Shown one piece after another: positions 46,490 through 53,053 of a stretch of DNA of 64,000 nt. How positions within the stretch are numbered: position 1 is the stretch's first letter; the number at the start of each line of letters is the position of its first letter. Both the position numbers and the translations under genes were made by a program. This DNA comes from Gordonia jacobaea (GTDB lineage Bacteria > Actinomycetota > Actinomycetes > Mycobacteriales > Mycobacteriaceae), in contig NZ_LDTZ01000019.1 in NCBI RefSeq assembly GCF_001186365.1, forward strand, positions 186,001-250,000, read 5' to 3'. Below the pieces are notes generated by a model that saw only the letters and a program-made list of their open reading frames with translations, ran no database searches and was not told the origin of the DNA.

Positions 46490-48435
46490 AGAAGTGCCTC
46501 CGCGATGGGTCCCAGCGCCATGGCCGGGAAGAAGGTGAGACCGGCGACGAGAAGGATCGTGCCGAGTAGCAATACGCCGAACAGAACTCCGTGCGTGGGG
46601 AGATTGGCCTCGGCCCGGACGGCCTCCTGCCGCTCGAGGACGGCAACCACCCCGCCGCTACCGCTGGTCGAGCTTGTCGAGACCTCCGCAGCGCTGGTCG
46701 AGCTGCCTTCGCTGGTCGAGCTTGTCGAGACCACCCCACCGCCGATCGAGCTCCCACCGCTGGTCGAGCCCTGCCCGCTGGTCGAGCTTGTCGAGACCAC
46801 CTCGCCGGCCGGGCTCCCACCGCTGGCCGAGCTCCCGCCGCTGGCCGAGCTCCCGCCGCTGGTCGAGCTTGTCGAGACCACCCCGCGCGGGCGTTGGCGG
46901 CTGAGCAGCCCCGCGAGCGCGAGCACGAACACGATCGGCAAGAACCGGCCGAGTAGCATCGCCATTCCGAGCGACGTCTGGAACCAGTCACTGGTGACCG
47001 TCAGCCCACCGAACGCGCTGCCGTTGTTGTTCGCTGCCGACGCATACGCGTAGATCACCTCGGAGAACCCGTGGATCGATCCCGGAGTCCCCGGGTCGCC
47101 GCTGTTGCCCTGGGCGTCGAGCGTCGAACCCATCGCAACGCTGACACCGACGCCGACCAGCACCAGAGCGGGCATGACCAACACGTACAGCGCCGCCATG
47201 GTGATCTCGTTCTGGCCGATCTTCTTTCCGAGGAACTCCGGCGAGCGTCCGACGAGGAGACCGCCGACGAACACCGTGACCACAGCCATCATCAGGATTC
47301 CGTACAGACCGGTGCCGACGCCGCCGGGCGCGACCTCGCCGAGAAGCATGTTCCAGATCACCGCTCCACCACCGCCGGCAGACAGGCTGTCGTGGGCGGC
47401 ATTGACTGCGCCCGTAGATGTTCCGGTTGTCGAGACCGCGAACAACGCACTTCCGGGAATACCGAAACGCTGTTCCTTGCCCTCCATCATCGCGCCGGCA
47501 GCCTGAGCGGCGAGACCGTTGGTGTGCGATTCGAAACTCCACACGATCGCGAGCATCACGCCCCAGATCGCCGCCATCACGCCGAGCAGCGTGAGGCCCT
47601 GGCGTCGATCGCGCACCAGCGTGCCATAGGTACGTGTCAGGCAGATCGGAATGATCAGGATCGCAAGGATTTCCACGACGTTGCTGAACGGCGTCGGATT
47701 CTCGAACGGATGCGCCGAGTTCGCCGACAGCGTGCCGCCGCCGTTGGTTCCGAGTTCCTTGATCGCCTCCTGAGAAGCGAACGGCCCCACCATGCTTCGG
47801 GAAGGATCACCCGACATCGTCGTGAAGCCGAAGCCGCTGTGCCACGACTGCACCACACCCTGAGTCAGCAGCACGATCGCGACGATCACGCTGAGCGGCA
47901 GGAGAATACGGACGCACGTACGCGTGAGGTCGACCCAGAAGTTGCCGATCAGTCCGTCGCCGCGTCGGTTCACCAATCCCCTGATGAGCGCGACGGCCAC
48001 AGCCATACCGACGGCGGCAGACACGAAGTTCTGCACAGCGAGTCCGAGCATCTGGGAAAGGTTGCTCATAACCACTTCTGGCGAATACGACTGCCAGTTG
48101 GTGTTGGTGACAAACGAGATCGCGGTGTTGAACGCCGTCGCGGGATTGACACCTGCCTTGCCGTCCGACCAGGGCAGCACGCCCTGTAGCCGCTGCAGCA
48201 GATAGAGAAAGAGAAACGAGATCAGCGAAAAGGCCAGTACCGCAAGCACGTAGCCGACCCACGTCTGTTCGCGTCGGGCGTCGACGCGAGCCAACGAGTA
48301 GATCGCGCGCTCGGGCAGCAGATCGCGAGTGCTGCGGTACACGCGGGCCATGTAGTCGCCCAGCGGCACGTAGACGACTGCGAGAACCAGGACGACGAAC
48401 GCCACCTGGAGCGCCCCCGCAAGGGATGAATTCAC
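46486..48435 (-). CDS. kdpA: KdpA, K+-transporting subunit A, with in-frame repeat-derived insertion
   Basis: A 649-residue K+ channel-like subunit. The family is about 557 long. Residues 1-517 and 611-649 are ordinary Kdp[17 protein letters not shown] holds selectivity-filter residues, and the last helix has [15 protein letters not shown]. Between them, just before the last helix, is an insertion of about 75-90 residues made of V-S-T-S-S-T-S, Gly and Ser units. It is the translation of four copies of a genomic palindromic repeat. The insert stays in frame, avoids stops and sits in a loop, so the pump may still work. The start is GTG at 48435, two bases after kdpF. Confidence 0.93.
   Translation of the reverse strand: MNSSLAGALQVAFVVLVLAVVYVPLGDYMARVYRSTRDLLPERAIYSLARVDARREQTWVGYVLAVLAFSLISFLFLYLLQRLQGVLPWSDGKAGVNPATAFNTAISFVTNTNWQSYSPEVVMSNLSQMLGLAVQNFVSAAVGMAVAVALIRGLVNRRGDGLIGNFWVDLTRTCVRILLPLSVIVAIVLLTQGVVQSWHSGFGFTTMSGDPSRSMVGPFASQEAIKELGTNGGGTLSANSAHPFENPTPFSNVVEILAILIIPICLTRTYGTLVRDRRQGLTLLGVMAAIWGVMLAIVWSFESHTNGLAAQAAGAMMEGKEQRFGIPGSALFAVSTTGTSTGAVNAAHDSLSAGGGGAVIWNMLLGEVAPGGVGTGLYGILMMAVVTVFVGGLLVGRSPEFLGKKIGQNEITMAALYVLVMPALVLVGVGVSVAMGSTLDAQGNSGDPGTPGSIHGFSEVIYAYASAANNNGSAFGGLTVTSDWFQTSLGMAMLLGRFLPIVFVLALAGLLSRQRPRGVVSTSSTSGGSSASGGSSASGGSPAGEVVSTSSTSGQGSTSGGSSIGGGVVSTSSTSEGSSTSAAEVSTSSTSGSGGVVAVLERQEAVRAEANLPTHGVLFGVLLLGTILLVAGLTFFPAMALGPIAEALL
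46662..46879. repeat. Palindromic repeat cluster inside kdpA
   Basis: Four full copies of a 23-bp unit containing CTGGTCGAGCTTGTCGAGAC, at 46662-46684, 46711-46733, 46776-46798 and 46857-46879. Truncated copies ending in GAGCTCC or GAGCTGCC lie between them. All are in the same orientation and lie wholly in the kdpA reading frame. The unit differs from that at 27.66 and 27.79 kb mainly by G for A in both arms (CTGGTC...GAGACC instead of CTGATC...GAGATC), a paired change that keeps the stem. Confidence 0.9.
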
Positions 48436-48437
48436 GT

Positions 48438-48536
48438 TCAGAACCTTTCCGGCTTGATCAGCGCGATCATGAGGTAGATCGCTGTCGCCGCCGACAGGAC
48501 CAGCAGAACCACGTTCAACACTCCGTCTGCAGTCAT
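48438..48536 (-). CDS. kdpF: KdpF, small K+-transporting ATPase subunit
   Basis: A 32-residue single-helix peptide (GVLNVVLLVLSAATAIYLMIAL, then KPERF). The ending KPERF is the hallmark of KdpF, which stabilises the KdpABC complex in the membrane. It precedes kdpA by two bases, and its ATG overlaps the stop of a still smaller upstream frame. Confidence 0.88.
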   Translation of the reverse strand: MTADGVLNVVLLVLSAATAIYLMIALIKPERF

Positions 48537-48625
48537 CGGCCGATCCTCGCGTCGACGCCCCGGACCACCAGGACGCATATCGCGAAGCCGATCAACGCGG
48601 CGAGTACATAAAGCACATCGGCCAC
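48533..48625 (-). CDS. Candidate 30-residue membrane peptide upstream of kdpF
   Basis: A GTG at 48625 with AAGGAG about eight bases upstream opens a 30-codon frame: an Ala/Leu/Val-rich helix (ADVLYVLAALIGFAICVLVV) followed by RGVDARIGR. Its stop overlaps the kdpF ATG (ATGA). The ribosome-binding site, coupling and hydrophobic content all argue for a real gene. It resembles KdpF in size and topology but lacks KPERF, so it could be a second accessory subunit or a leader peptide. Confidence 0.6.
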   Translation of the reverse strand: MADVLYVLAALIGFAICVLVVRGVDARIGR

Positions 48626-48793
48626 TTGTCACACTCCTTGGCTGGGCATGCCGAACGTCGAGCTGGCGAACGGCGCACCACAGCTTCTGTCTAATTCGTC
48701 TGTGTTGGAAGACCTCTTAACGCGTTCCATACGCGGCGCCGGGGTTTGTTGACGCAACCTTCGCGCCGAGCGACTCAGCCGTGCAGCGGGCCT

Positions 48794-48821
48794 CGTCAAA
48801 GGCCCGTCAAAGGCGCGTCAA
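48794..48821 (-). promoter_or_regulatory. Candidate KdpE box: three 11-bp direct repeats
   Basis: CGTCAA occurs at 48794, 48805 and 48816, an exact 11-base period (TTGACG on the kdp strand, each followed by a similar GGCC/CGCC spacer). OmpR-family regulators such as KdpE bind tandem repeats of this spacing. The site is about 170 bases upstream of the first kdp frame. The rest of 48626-48894 shows nothing else I can name. Confidence 0.55.
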
Positions 48822-48894
48822 GATCTGCGCTCACGGCGTCGAGAAGTCGTGAGGAATACGCTCTCCCGCGTGTGTAGGAGTTAGAACCGATCAC

Positions 48895-49392
48895 ATGAAC
48901 GAGTCAGGATCGTCGCGCTGGGGATACGTCCAGGTCGGCTACGCGCGCCATTGGGTCTGCCATCGCATCGTCGTGTATCCGCCGGGTGCCAGCGCGGACG
49001 ACGCGCGCTGGCTGCGCGTGTGGCGGGCACTACCCTTCGTCGCGATCGCGACGGTGTTGACCGCAGCGTTGATCGCGTCGTGGATGGGTCGCTCCGGGCT
49101 TGCCGGAATGCTGAGTGGAATGGTTGTCGCGTTCGCGACGGTTGTGGTCGTGGGGCAGCGGACCCACCTGGTGCGCACGCAGACACGCACAATGGAGGCG
49201 TGGACGGGTTACGGAACCGACGCCACTGCCCGAGCTACCCAGCGGAGTATCTGCGAACTCGCCGCTGCCCTGCGCGACGCCGATGGCCGTCTCGCTTCAG
49301 GTGCGATCAGCCCCGTCGAACACGAAATGGTATGGGCCCGTTGCTATCACGAGATTCCCGCTGCCCGGCGGCGTCGACTCAGCGCGGTGTGA
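48895..49392 (+). CDS. Hypothetical membrane protein (actinobacterial DUF6611-like)
   Basis: A 165-residue protein with two adjacent hydrophobic segments (LPFVAIATVLTAALIASWM and GMLSGMVVAFATVVVVG) at about residues 45-85, a polar N-terminus with several Trp and Tyr, and a helical C-terminus. It resembles a family of unnamed mycobacterial and Gordonia proteins; I am not certain of the DUF number. Divergent from the kdp operon, it may share regulation. Its end overlaps the convergent oxidase gene by 14 bases. TAGGAG lies upstream of the ATG. Function unknown. Confidence 0.65.
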   Translation: MNESGSSRWGYVQVGYARHWVCHRIVVYPPGASADDARWLRVWRALPFVAIATVLTAALIASWMGRSGLAGMLSGMVVAFATVVVVGQRTHLVRTQTRTMEAWTGYGTDATARATQRSICELAAALRDADGRLASGAISPVEHEMVWARCYHEIPAARRRRLSAV

Positions 49393-49768
49393 TCGCGATG
49401 CCGATCGTCCCATCCTTGCCACGACGGATCAGGCTTGCCTTGACGAGACCCCAGCCGACGATGCCGTACTTCTTCGAGATGGCGCTGCGCGCGCGATCGG
49501 TACCGGCGGCGTCGAGGATCGTCGCGGTTCCGTCCACCGGTTGACCCTGGAGCTTCTTTCCGCGGGCATCACACGCCTGGACGACGACGTGCGAGTCGCG
49601 TCGAATCCGCTTGACCTTCCACGAGTCGGTCTCTGTCCACATCAGCAGCGACTCGCCGTCGTAGGCCGCCCACAGAGGCGACGACACCGGCGTCCCGTCT
49701 TTGCGAAAAGTGGTCAGCTGCACGTACTTTGCATCGGTCGCAGCGTCGAAGGGCTTATCGGTGGCCAT
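49379..49768 (-). CDS. PPOX-class flavin/F420-dependent oxidoreductase family protein
   Basis: A 129-residue split-barrel protein of the pyridoxamine-phosphate-oxidase-like class, common in Mycobacteriales as F420H2-dependent reductases. Visible features: LTTFRKDGTPVSSPLWAAYDGESLLMWTE at the cofactor side, KVKRIRRDSHVVVQACD, and the late KYGIVGWGLVKASLIRRG. Whether it binds FMN, F420 or heme cannot be told. The ATG at 49768 gives the usual N-terminus. Confidence 0.82.
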   Translation of the reverse strand: MATDKPFDAATDAKYVQLTTFRKDGTPVSSPLWAAYDGESLLMWTETDSWKVKRIRRDSHVVVQACDARGKKLQGQPVDGTATILDAAGTDRARSAISKKYGIVGWGLVKASLIRRGKDGTIGIAITPR

Positions 49769-49806
49769 ACCCAACCCTACTTCGCTCAACCCGATATCGG
49801 AGTCGC

Positions 49807-50577
49807 TCACGCGGCGCGTGCGAACAGCGACTGGTCGGCAGCAGGTACCGCGTAGGAGTGAGTGATCCCTGGCGACAGCACGCCGGCGTCGACGAGCGTC
49901 GCCCACGCGGTCACCTGGTTGGCCGAGAGCACCGGCTTGCCGAGTTCGGCTTCGAGTGCGCCGAGGACGTCGTAGGTCCAGAGGTTGGTGCAGGACACGA
50001 AGATCGCGTCGGCGTCCGGATGGTCGGCGCCACGGATCAGATCGGCCGTGACCGAATACGGAATGGTCCAGATGTCGTGGTCACGACCGAGTCCGGCCTG
50101 CGCCACCACGCTGCGTCCGGCCTGCGCGAGAAAGTCGCACAGCAACCCGGTGAGCGCATTCGTATAGGGCGTCGCCACGGCTATCCGACTGATTCCCAAC
50201 GCATCCAACGCGCGTAACAGCGCTTCCGACGTCGTGACCGCACGCTGCGCACCGGCACCCAACATGCAGTTGGAGAGTTCGACCGCCCCGGAGATGCCGT
50301 AGACAAAGCTGCCCGACGCACACGCGTACGCGTATGCACTGGGCCGAACGGCCGATATCGCGCGCACCGCCGCCGCGATCTCGGCGTGGTTGTTCAGGTC
50401 CTTGCACATGTCGACGTCGACCGGAGCGTCGATGAATCCGGTTCGGGTGAAATACAGCGAGACGCCGTCGGGCATCCAGCGCCACAGCTCGCGGTCGAGA
50501 GCCATATCGAACGGGCAGACGATCCCGATGCCAACCTGCTCGCCGGGGCCATCACCCCACCCGAATTCGTACTCCAT
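49807..50577 (-). CDS. Maleate isomerase/Asp-Glu racemase family protein (EutA-like), both Cys present
   Basis: A 256-residue member of the same family as the protein at 39.7 kb, sharing YACASGSFVYG and GKPVLSANQVTAWA. Both catalytic cysteines are in place (YACASG near residue 80 and FVSCTNLWTYD near 195), as in maleate cis-trans isomerase. No clear ribosome-binding site is seen; an in-frame ATG at 50595 is an alternative start. A one-mismatch copy of ATTGTTGACAAT lies 25 bases upstream, linking it to the catabolic cluster 10 kb away across the kdp operon. Confidence 0.82.
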   Translation of the reverse strand: MEYEFGWGDGPGEQVGIGIVCPFDMALDRELWRWMPDGVSLYFTRTGFIDAPVDVDMCKDLNNHAEIAAAVRAISAVRPSAYAYACASGSFVYGISGAVELSNCMLGAGAQRAVTTSEALLRALDALGISRIAVATPYTNALTGLLCDFLAQAGRSVVAQAGLGRDHDIWTIPYSVTADLIRGADHPDADAIFVSCTNLWTYDVLGALEAELGKPVLSANQVTAWATLVDAGVLSPGITHSYAVPAADQSLFARAA

Positions 50578-50601
50578 GCAGGCATGATGACACATTGTCG
50601 G

Positions 50602-50613
50602 ATTGTTGACAGT
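50602..50613. promoter_or_regulatory. ATTGTTGACAGT operator, copy 3
   Basis: It differs from copies 1 and 2 at one base (ACAGT instead of ACAAT). It is preceded by the same GG/GA context and lies just upstream of the maleate-isomerase-like gene. This recurrence is unlikely to be chance in DNA of about 65% GC, because the motif is two-thirds A/T. Confidence 0.55.
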
Positions 50614-50740
50614 TTGAGCGCACAAGTTTCCCGACCTGCTGCTGAGCCGTGTGGGTAGCCGGCGGAAACATCGAATCGCAGGAGTCAATCCTCGCCCGCT
50701 TCGCCGCCCGACAACGTCCCGGTCGACGTGCACCCAGACG

Positions 50741-51187
50741 TTATGTCCTGTCCGGGATGCTGCGCTGCGCACTCGCTGGCACAAAGTAGCGGCCTGCAAG
50801 CGCGCCGACGCCCATCAATCCGTATGCGACGAACAACGACGTGACGAACACATCGAACTGTCTATCTGAAAGTCTGGGATACCCTCCGTCCCAAATCATC
50901 ATGATTATCCCGTCCCCTGTTACTCCCACAAGCACCAAACCAAGCGCGATACGTTGCGACATTTCAGGGATATACGCAGAAGTTTTTCCTAAGAGTGCGG
51001 GTATTGCAGTTGCACCGACTCCAGCCAGCGCAGCAAGCAGAGCGAACGCTATCAGGAAAATGGCCGCCGCAGCCCTGCTCTCCGGCACCACCGCTTCGCC
51101 AAACAGTATAAAGAATGTGTTAGCAGCCAACCAAATGACAAATCCGGCGACTACCGCGTAGATTGATACTGACTTGTCAGACTTCAT
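50741..51187 (-). CDS. Hypothetical four-helix membrane protein, lower GC
   Basis: A 148-residue protein with four predicted membrane segments (AVVAGFVIWLAANTFFILF, AAIFLIAFALLAALAGVG, IALGLVLVGVTGDGIIMMIW, VTSLFVAYGLMGVGALAG). I know no family. Base composition is clearly more AT-rich than the neighbours (for example TATTTATT and TTTTTCCTAAG-type stretches on the plus strand), suggesting recent acquisition. The start is ATG at 51187 or the GTG just before it. Confidence 0.6.
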   Translation of the reverse strand: MKSDKSVSIYAVVAGFVIWLAANTFFILFGEAVVPESRAAAAIFLIAFALLAALAGVGATAIPALLGKTSAYIPEMSQRIALGLVLVGVTGDGIIMMIWDGGYPRLSDRQFDVFVTSLFVAYGLMGVGALAGRYFVPASAQRSIPDRT

Positions 51188-51273
51188 CACGCCCTAATTT
51201 CTGTAGAGTCGGACCCCAGCTAGGCCATCACGGGAAACGTTGCCCAGCAACGTATGGAAGTCATCCCGTCCAT

Positions 51274-51576
51274 TTATTCAGAGATATCGGATAGTGAGAA
51301 ACAGTCGAAGGTTCCCTCATACTGCGCGCGGCCAGCTCTGTCGCGCATACCCCTCTTCGCTCTAGAGGCAAATTGATCCAGTAACCACGGAGCCATTCCT
51401 TCGATCCGATCGACCTGCAAGTAGTGGCTCGGGTCATTTAGCATGAGTCTCATCAAATAGGGATTTGATACCGTACGAGCAGTTGCCCTCGAGCCAGCGG
51501 TGTCCCACTCTTTCTCATATCGTCTTAGTCGCCTTGACCGCTCAAGCTCCTTCGTCTCAAATGTGCGCCGCGTCAT
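51274..51576 (-). CDS. Hypothetical protein, lower GC
   Basis: A 100-residue, highly charged soluble protein: KELERSRRLRRYEKEWD, then SNPYLMRLMLNDPSHYLQVDRIEGMAPWLLDQF. The codon third positions are less GC-biased than in the surrounding genes. No family is recognised. It could be a small accessory gene delivered with the membrane protein downstream on the same strand. Confidence 0.45.
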   Translation of the reverse strand: MTRRTFETKELERSRRLRRYEKEWDTAGSRATARTVSNPYLMRLMLNDPSHYLQVDRIEGMAPWLLDQFASRAKRGMRDRAGRAQYEGTFDCFSLSDISE

Positions 51577-51614
51577 ACGTTAACCGTTGCGACTACGTTG
51601 GGTTGCGGAACTAA

Positions 51615-51722
51615 CGGATATGGCTGGATTGGGTCGCAACACCCCGGGCTGACCACACCGACCTCTCCATCACCTGGACCAGCACCCGCACAGGCGAAAC
51701 CATCACCACCTACCCACGGTGA
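51615..51722 (+). pseudogene. Possible C-terminal remnant of a 13E12-type (DUF222/HNH) endonuclease
   Basis: The frame ending at the TGA at 51720-51722 reads ADHTDLSITWTSTRTGETITTYPR, which resembles the tail of 13E12-repeat HNH endonucleases (a Trp-Thr-Ser block followed by a Gly, then TYTTxP). Only about 35 codons remain open, and a stop lies at 51612. No HNH motif is present. This is a weak call, based on a short tail only. Confidence 0.35.
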
Positions 51723-51761
51723 CCACCTGGCCGGGGTGACATCGTCTTGTCGCATGAGCCC

Positions 51762-51903
51762 GATCCGTATGACAGTTCGGCCGGATTCCGGGGTCGACGT
51801 CCTACGGATCGCTGGGCGGTCGAGCAGCACCCCGACCCGGCGCAGCGCCGCAGATCCGTATGACAATCTGGGCGGATTTCCTGGGTCAACGTCATACAGA
51901 TCG
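51762..51903. repeat. Two 51-bp imperfect direct repeats, each a stem-loop
   Basis: Copy 1 at 51762-51812 and copy 2 at 51853-51903 share GATCCGTATGACA, a CGGATT core, GGGTC-ACGTC and a closing TAC-GATCGC. The ends of each copy are inverted (GATCCGTATGAC against GTCATACGGATC), so each can fold. The 381 bases from 51577 to 51957 otherwise carry only the endonuclease-like tail. Confidence 0.7.
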
Positions 51904-51957
51904 CCAGCCCCAGACACCGTCTCGGGGGCTACAGCCGAGGGTCGTGCCCGTCCATGG

Positions 51958-52263
51958 TCAGGCCGCGGACTTGCGCGGGCGGCCGGGAGGACGCTTGCGC
52001 GCGATCACCGCACCACGCTCGAAGATCTCGCCGCCCCAGACACCCCAGGGCTCGGCACGATCAAGCGCAGCCTGCAGGCACTGCGCCCGCAGCGGGCAAT
52101 CGGCGCACATCGCCTTGGCGCGCTCGAGGTCACGAGGGTCGTCGGCGAACCACAGGTCGGCGTCGGCTTCCTGACACGGAAGGGCCGATGCGCTCGGTGC
52201 CGCACTGACACAGTGCAGGCCGCCGCAGGTCCGCAGCACGCCGGGAGTGGTCAGTGACGGCAC
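51958..52263 (-). CDS. whiB7: WhiB7 redox-sensitive transcription factor
   Basis: An Fe-S regulator of intrinsic antibiotic resistance in mycobacteria and relatives. Four cluster Cys are present (LPCQEADADLW, then AMCADCPLRAQC), followed by the WhiB turn EPWGVWGGEIF, nearly identical to WhiB7 of M. tuberculosis, and a C-terminal AT-hook PPGRPRK that sets WhiB7 apart from other WhiB proteins. I chose the GTG at 52263 because MPSLTTPGVL aligns with the mycobacterial N-terminus. ATGs at 52278 and 52320 are in frame; a TTGACT...TAGCCT promoter would start mRNA near 52320. Confidence 0.88.
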   Translation of the reverse strand: MPSLTTPGVLRTCGGLHCVSAAPSASALPCQEADADLWFADDPRDLERAKAMCADCPLRAQCLQAALDRAEPWGVWGGEIFERGAVIARKRPPGRPRKSAA

Positions 52264-52361
52264 CTGGGCGCGACGCATGGCGCGTGGGTGGTGCGATGAA
52301 CATCTGGCATCGGCGGTCATGCTGACGAGGCTAAAAGTTCAACCTCACTCGAAGTCAAGGG

Positions 52362-52961
52362 TCACTGCAACGCCAGATAGTCCTCGATGGCCGCGGCAAC
52401 TGTCGGTCGGGTCACGCAGTCGTAGGCGTGGTCGTTGACCATCCCCGACGCCTGCATCAGCGCGAACATCGTGGTCGGACCGACAAACTTCCACCCGCGC
52501 TTCTTGAGGTCTTTCGAGAGCCTCGTCGAATCCTCCGACAACGTCATCGAACCCGGAATATGTTCTGCCGCAGGCGCGTACCGCCAGAAGAAGGATTCCA
52601 ACGACCCCTCGGCATCGATGAGTTCGCTAGCCCGACGCGCATTGTTGATCGACGCTTCGATCTTGCCTCGATGACGAATGATCCCGGCGTCGCCGAGAAG
52701 ACGTTCGACGTCACGCTCGGTGAAGCGCGCGACTTTCTCGACGTCGAAACCCGCGAATGCGGCTCGGAAGTTCTCGCGCTTGGTGAGGATCGTTCGCCAG
52801 CTCAGGCCGGATTGGAAGCCCTCGAGGCAGACCCGCTCGAACAGCGCGGTGTCGCCGGTGAGCGGAAATCCCCACTCCGTGTCGTGATAGGTCGTCTCGG
52901 GCTCGACAGCTGCCCAGGTGCAGCGCGACAAGCCGTCGTCGCCAACGATCACGTCCACCAT
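52362..52961 (-). CDS. tag: DNA-3-methyladenine glycosylase I (Tag)
   Basis: A 199-residue base-excision repair enzyme that removes 3-methyladenine. Family features: an N-terminal RCTWA with a zinc-ligand Cys, YHDTEWGFPL with a His zinc ligand and the DTEWG motif, FQSGLSWRTILTKRENFR, GDAGIIRHRGKIEASINNAR, and the late GPTTMFALMQASGMVNDHAYDC with the last zinc His and Cys. The zinc ligands are all present. It is divergent from the dihydroxyacetone kinase gene. Confidence 0.94.
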   Translation of the reverse strand: MVDVIVGDDGLSRCTWAAVEPETTYHDTEWGFPLTGDTALFERVCLEGFQSGLSWRTILTKRENFRAAFAGFDVEKVARFTERDVERLLGDAGIIRHRGKIEASINNARRASELIDAEGSLESFFWRYAPAAEHIPGSMTLSEDSTRLSKDLKKRGWKFVGPTTMFALMQASGMVNDHAYDCVTRPTVAAAIEDYLALQ

Positions 52962-53053
52962 GTGTCCTGCCTCCCAGTCCGCCGCCGCCGAGCGTATCGC
53001 GGGACTCCGACACTATCGGCACCTCCATCCGCTTTACCGATACGGTGGATTGC

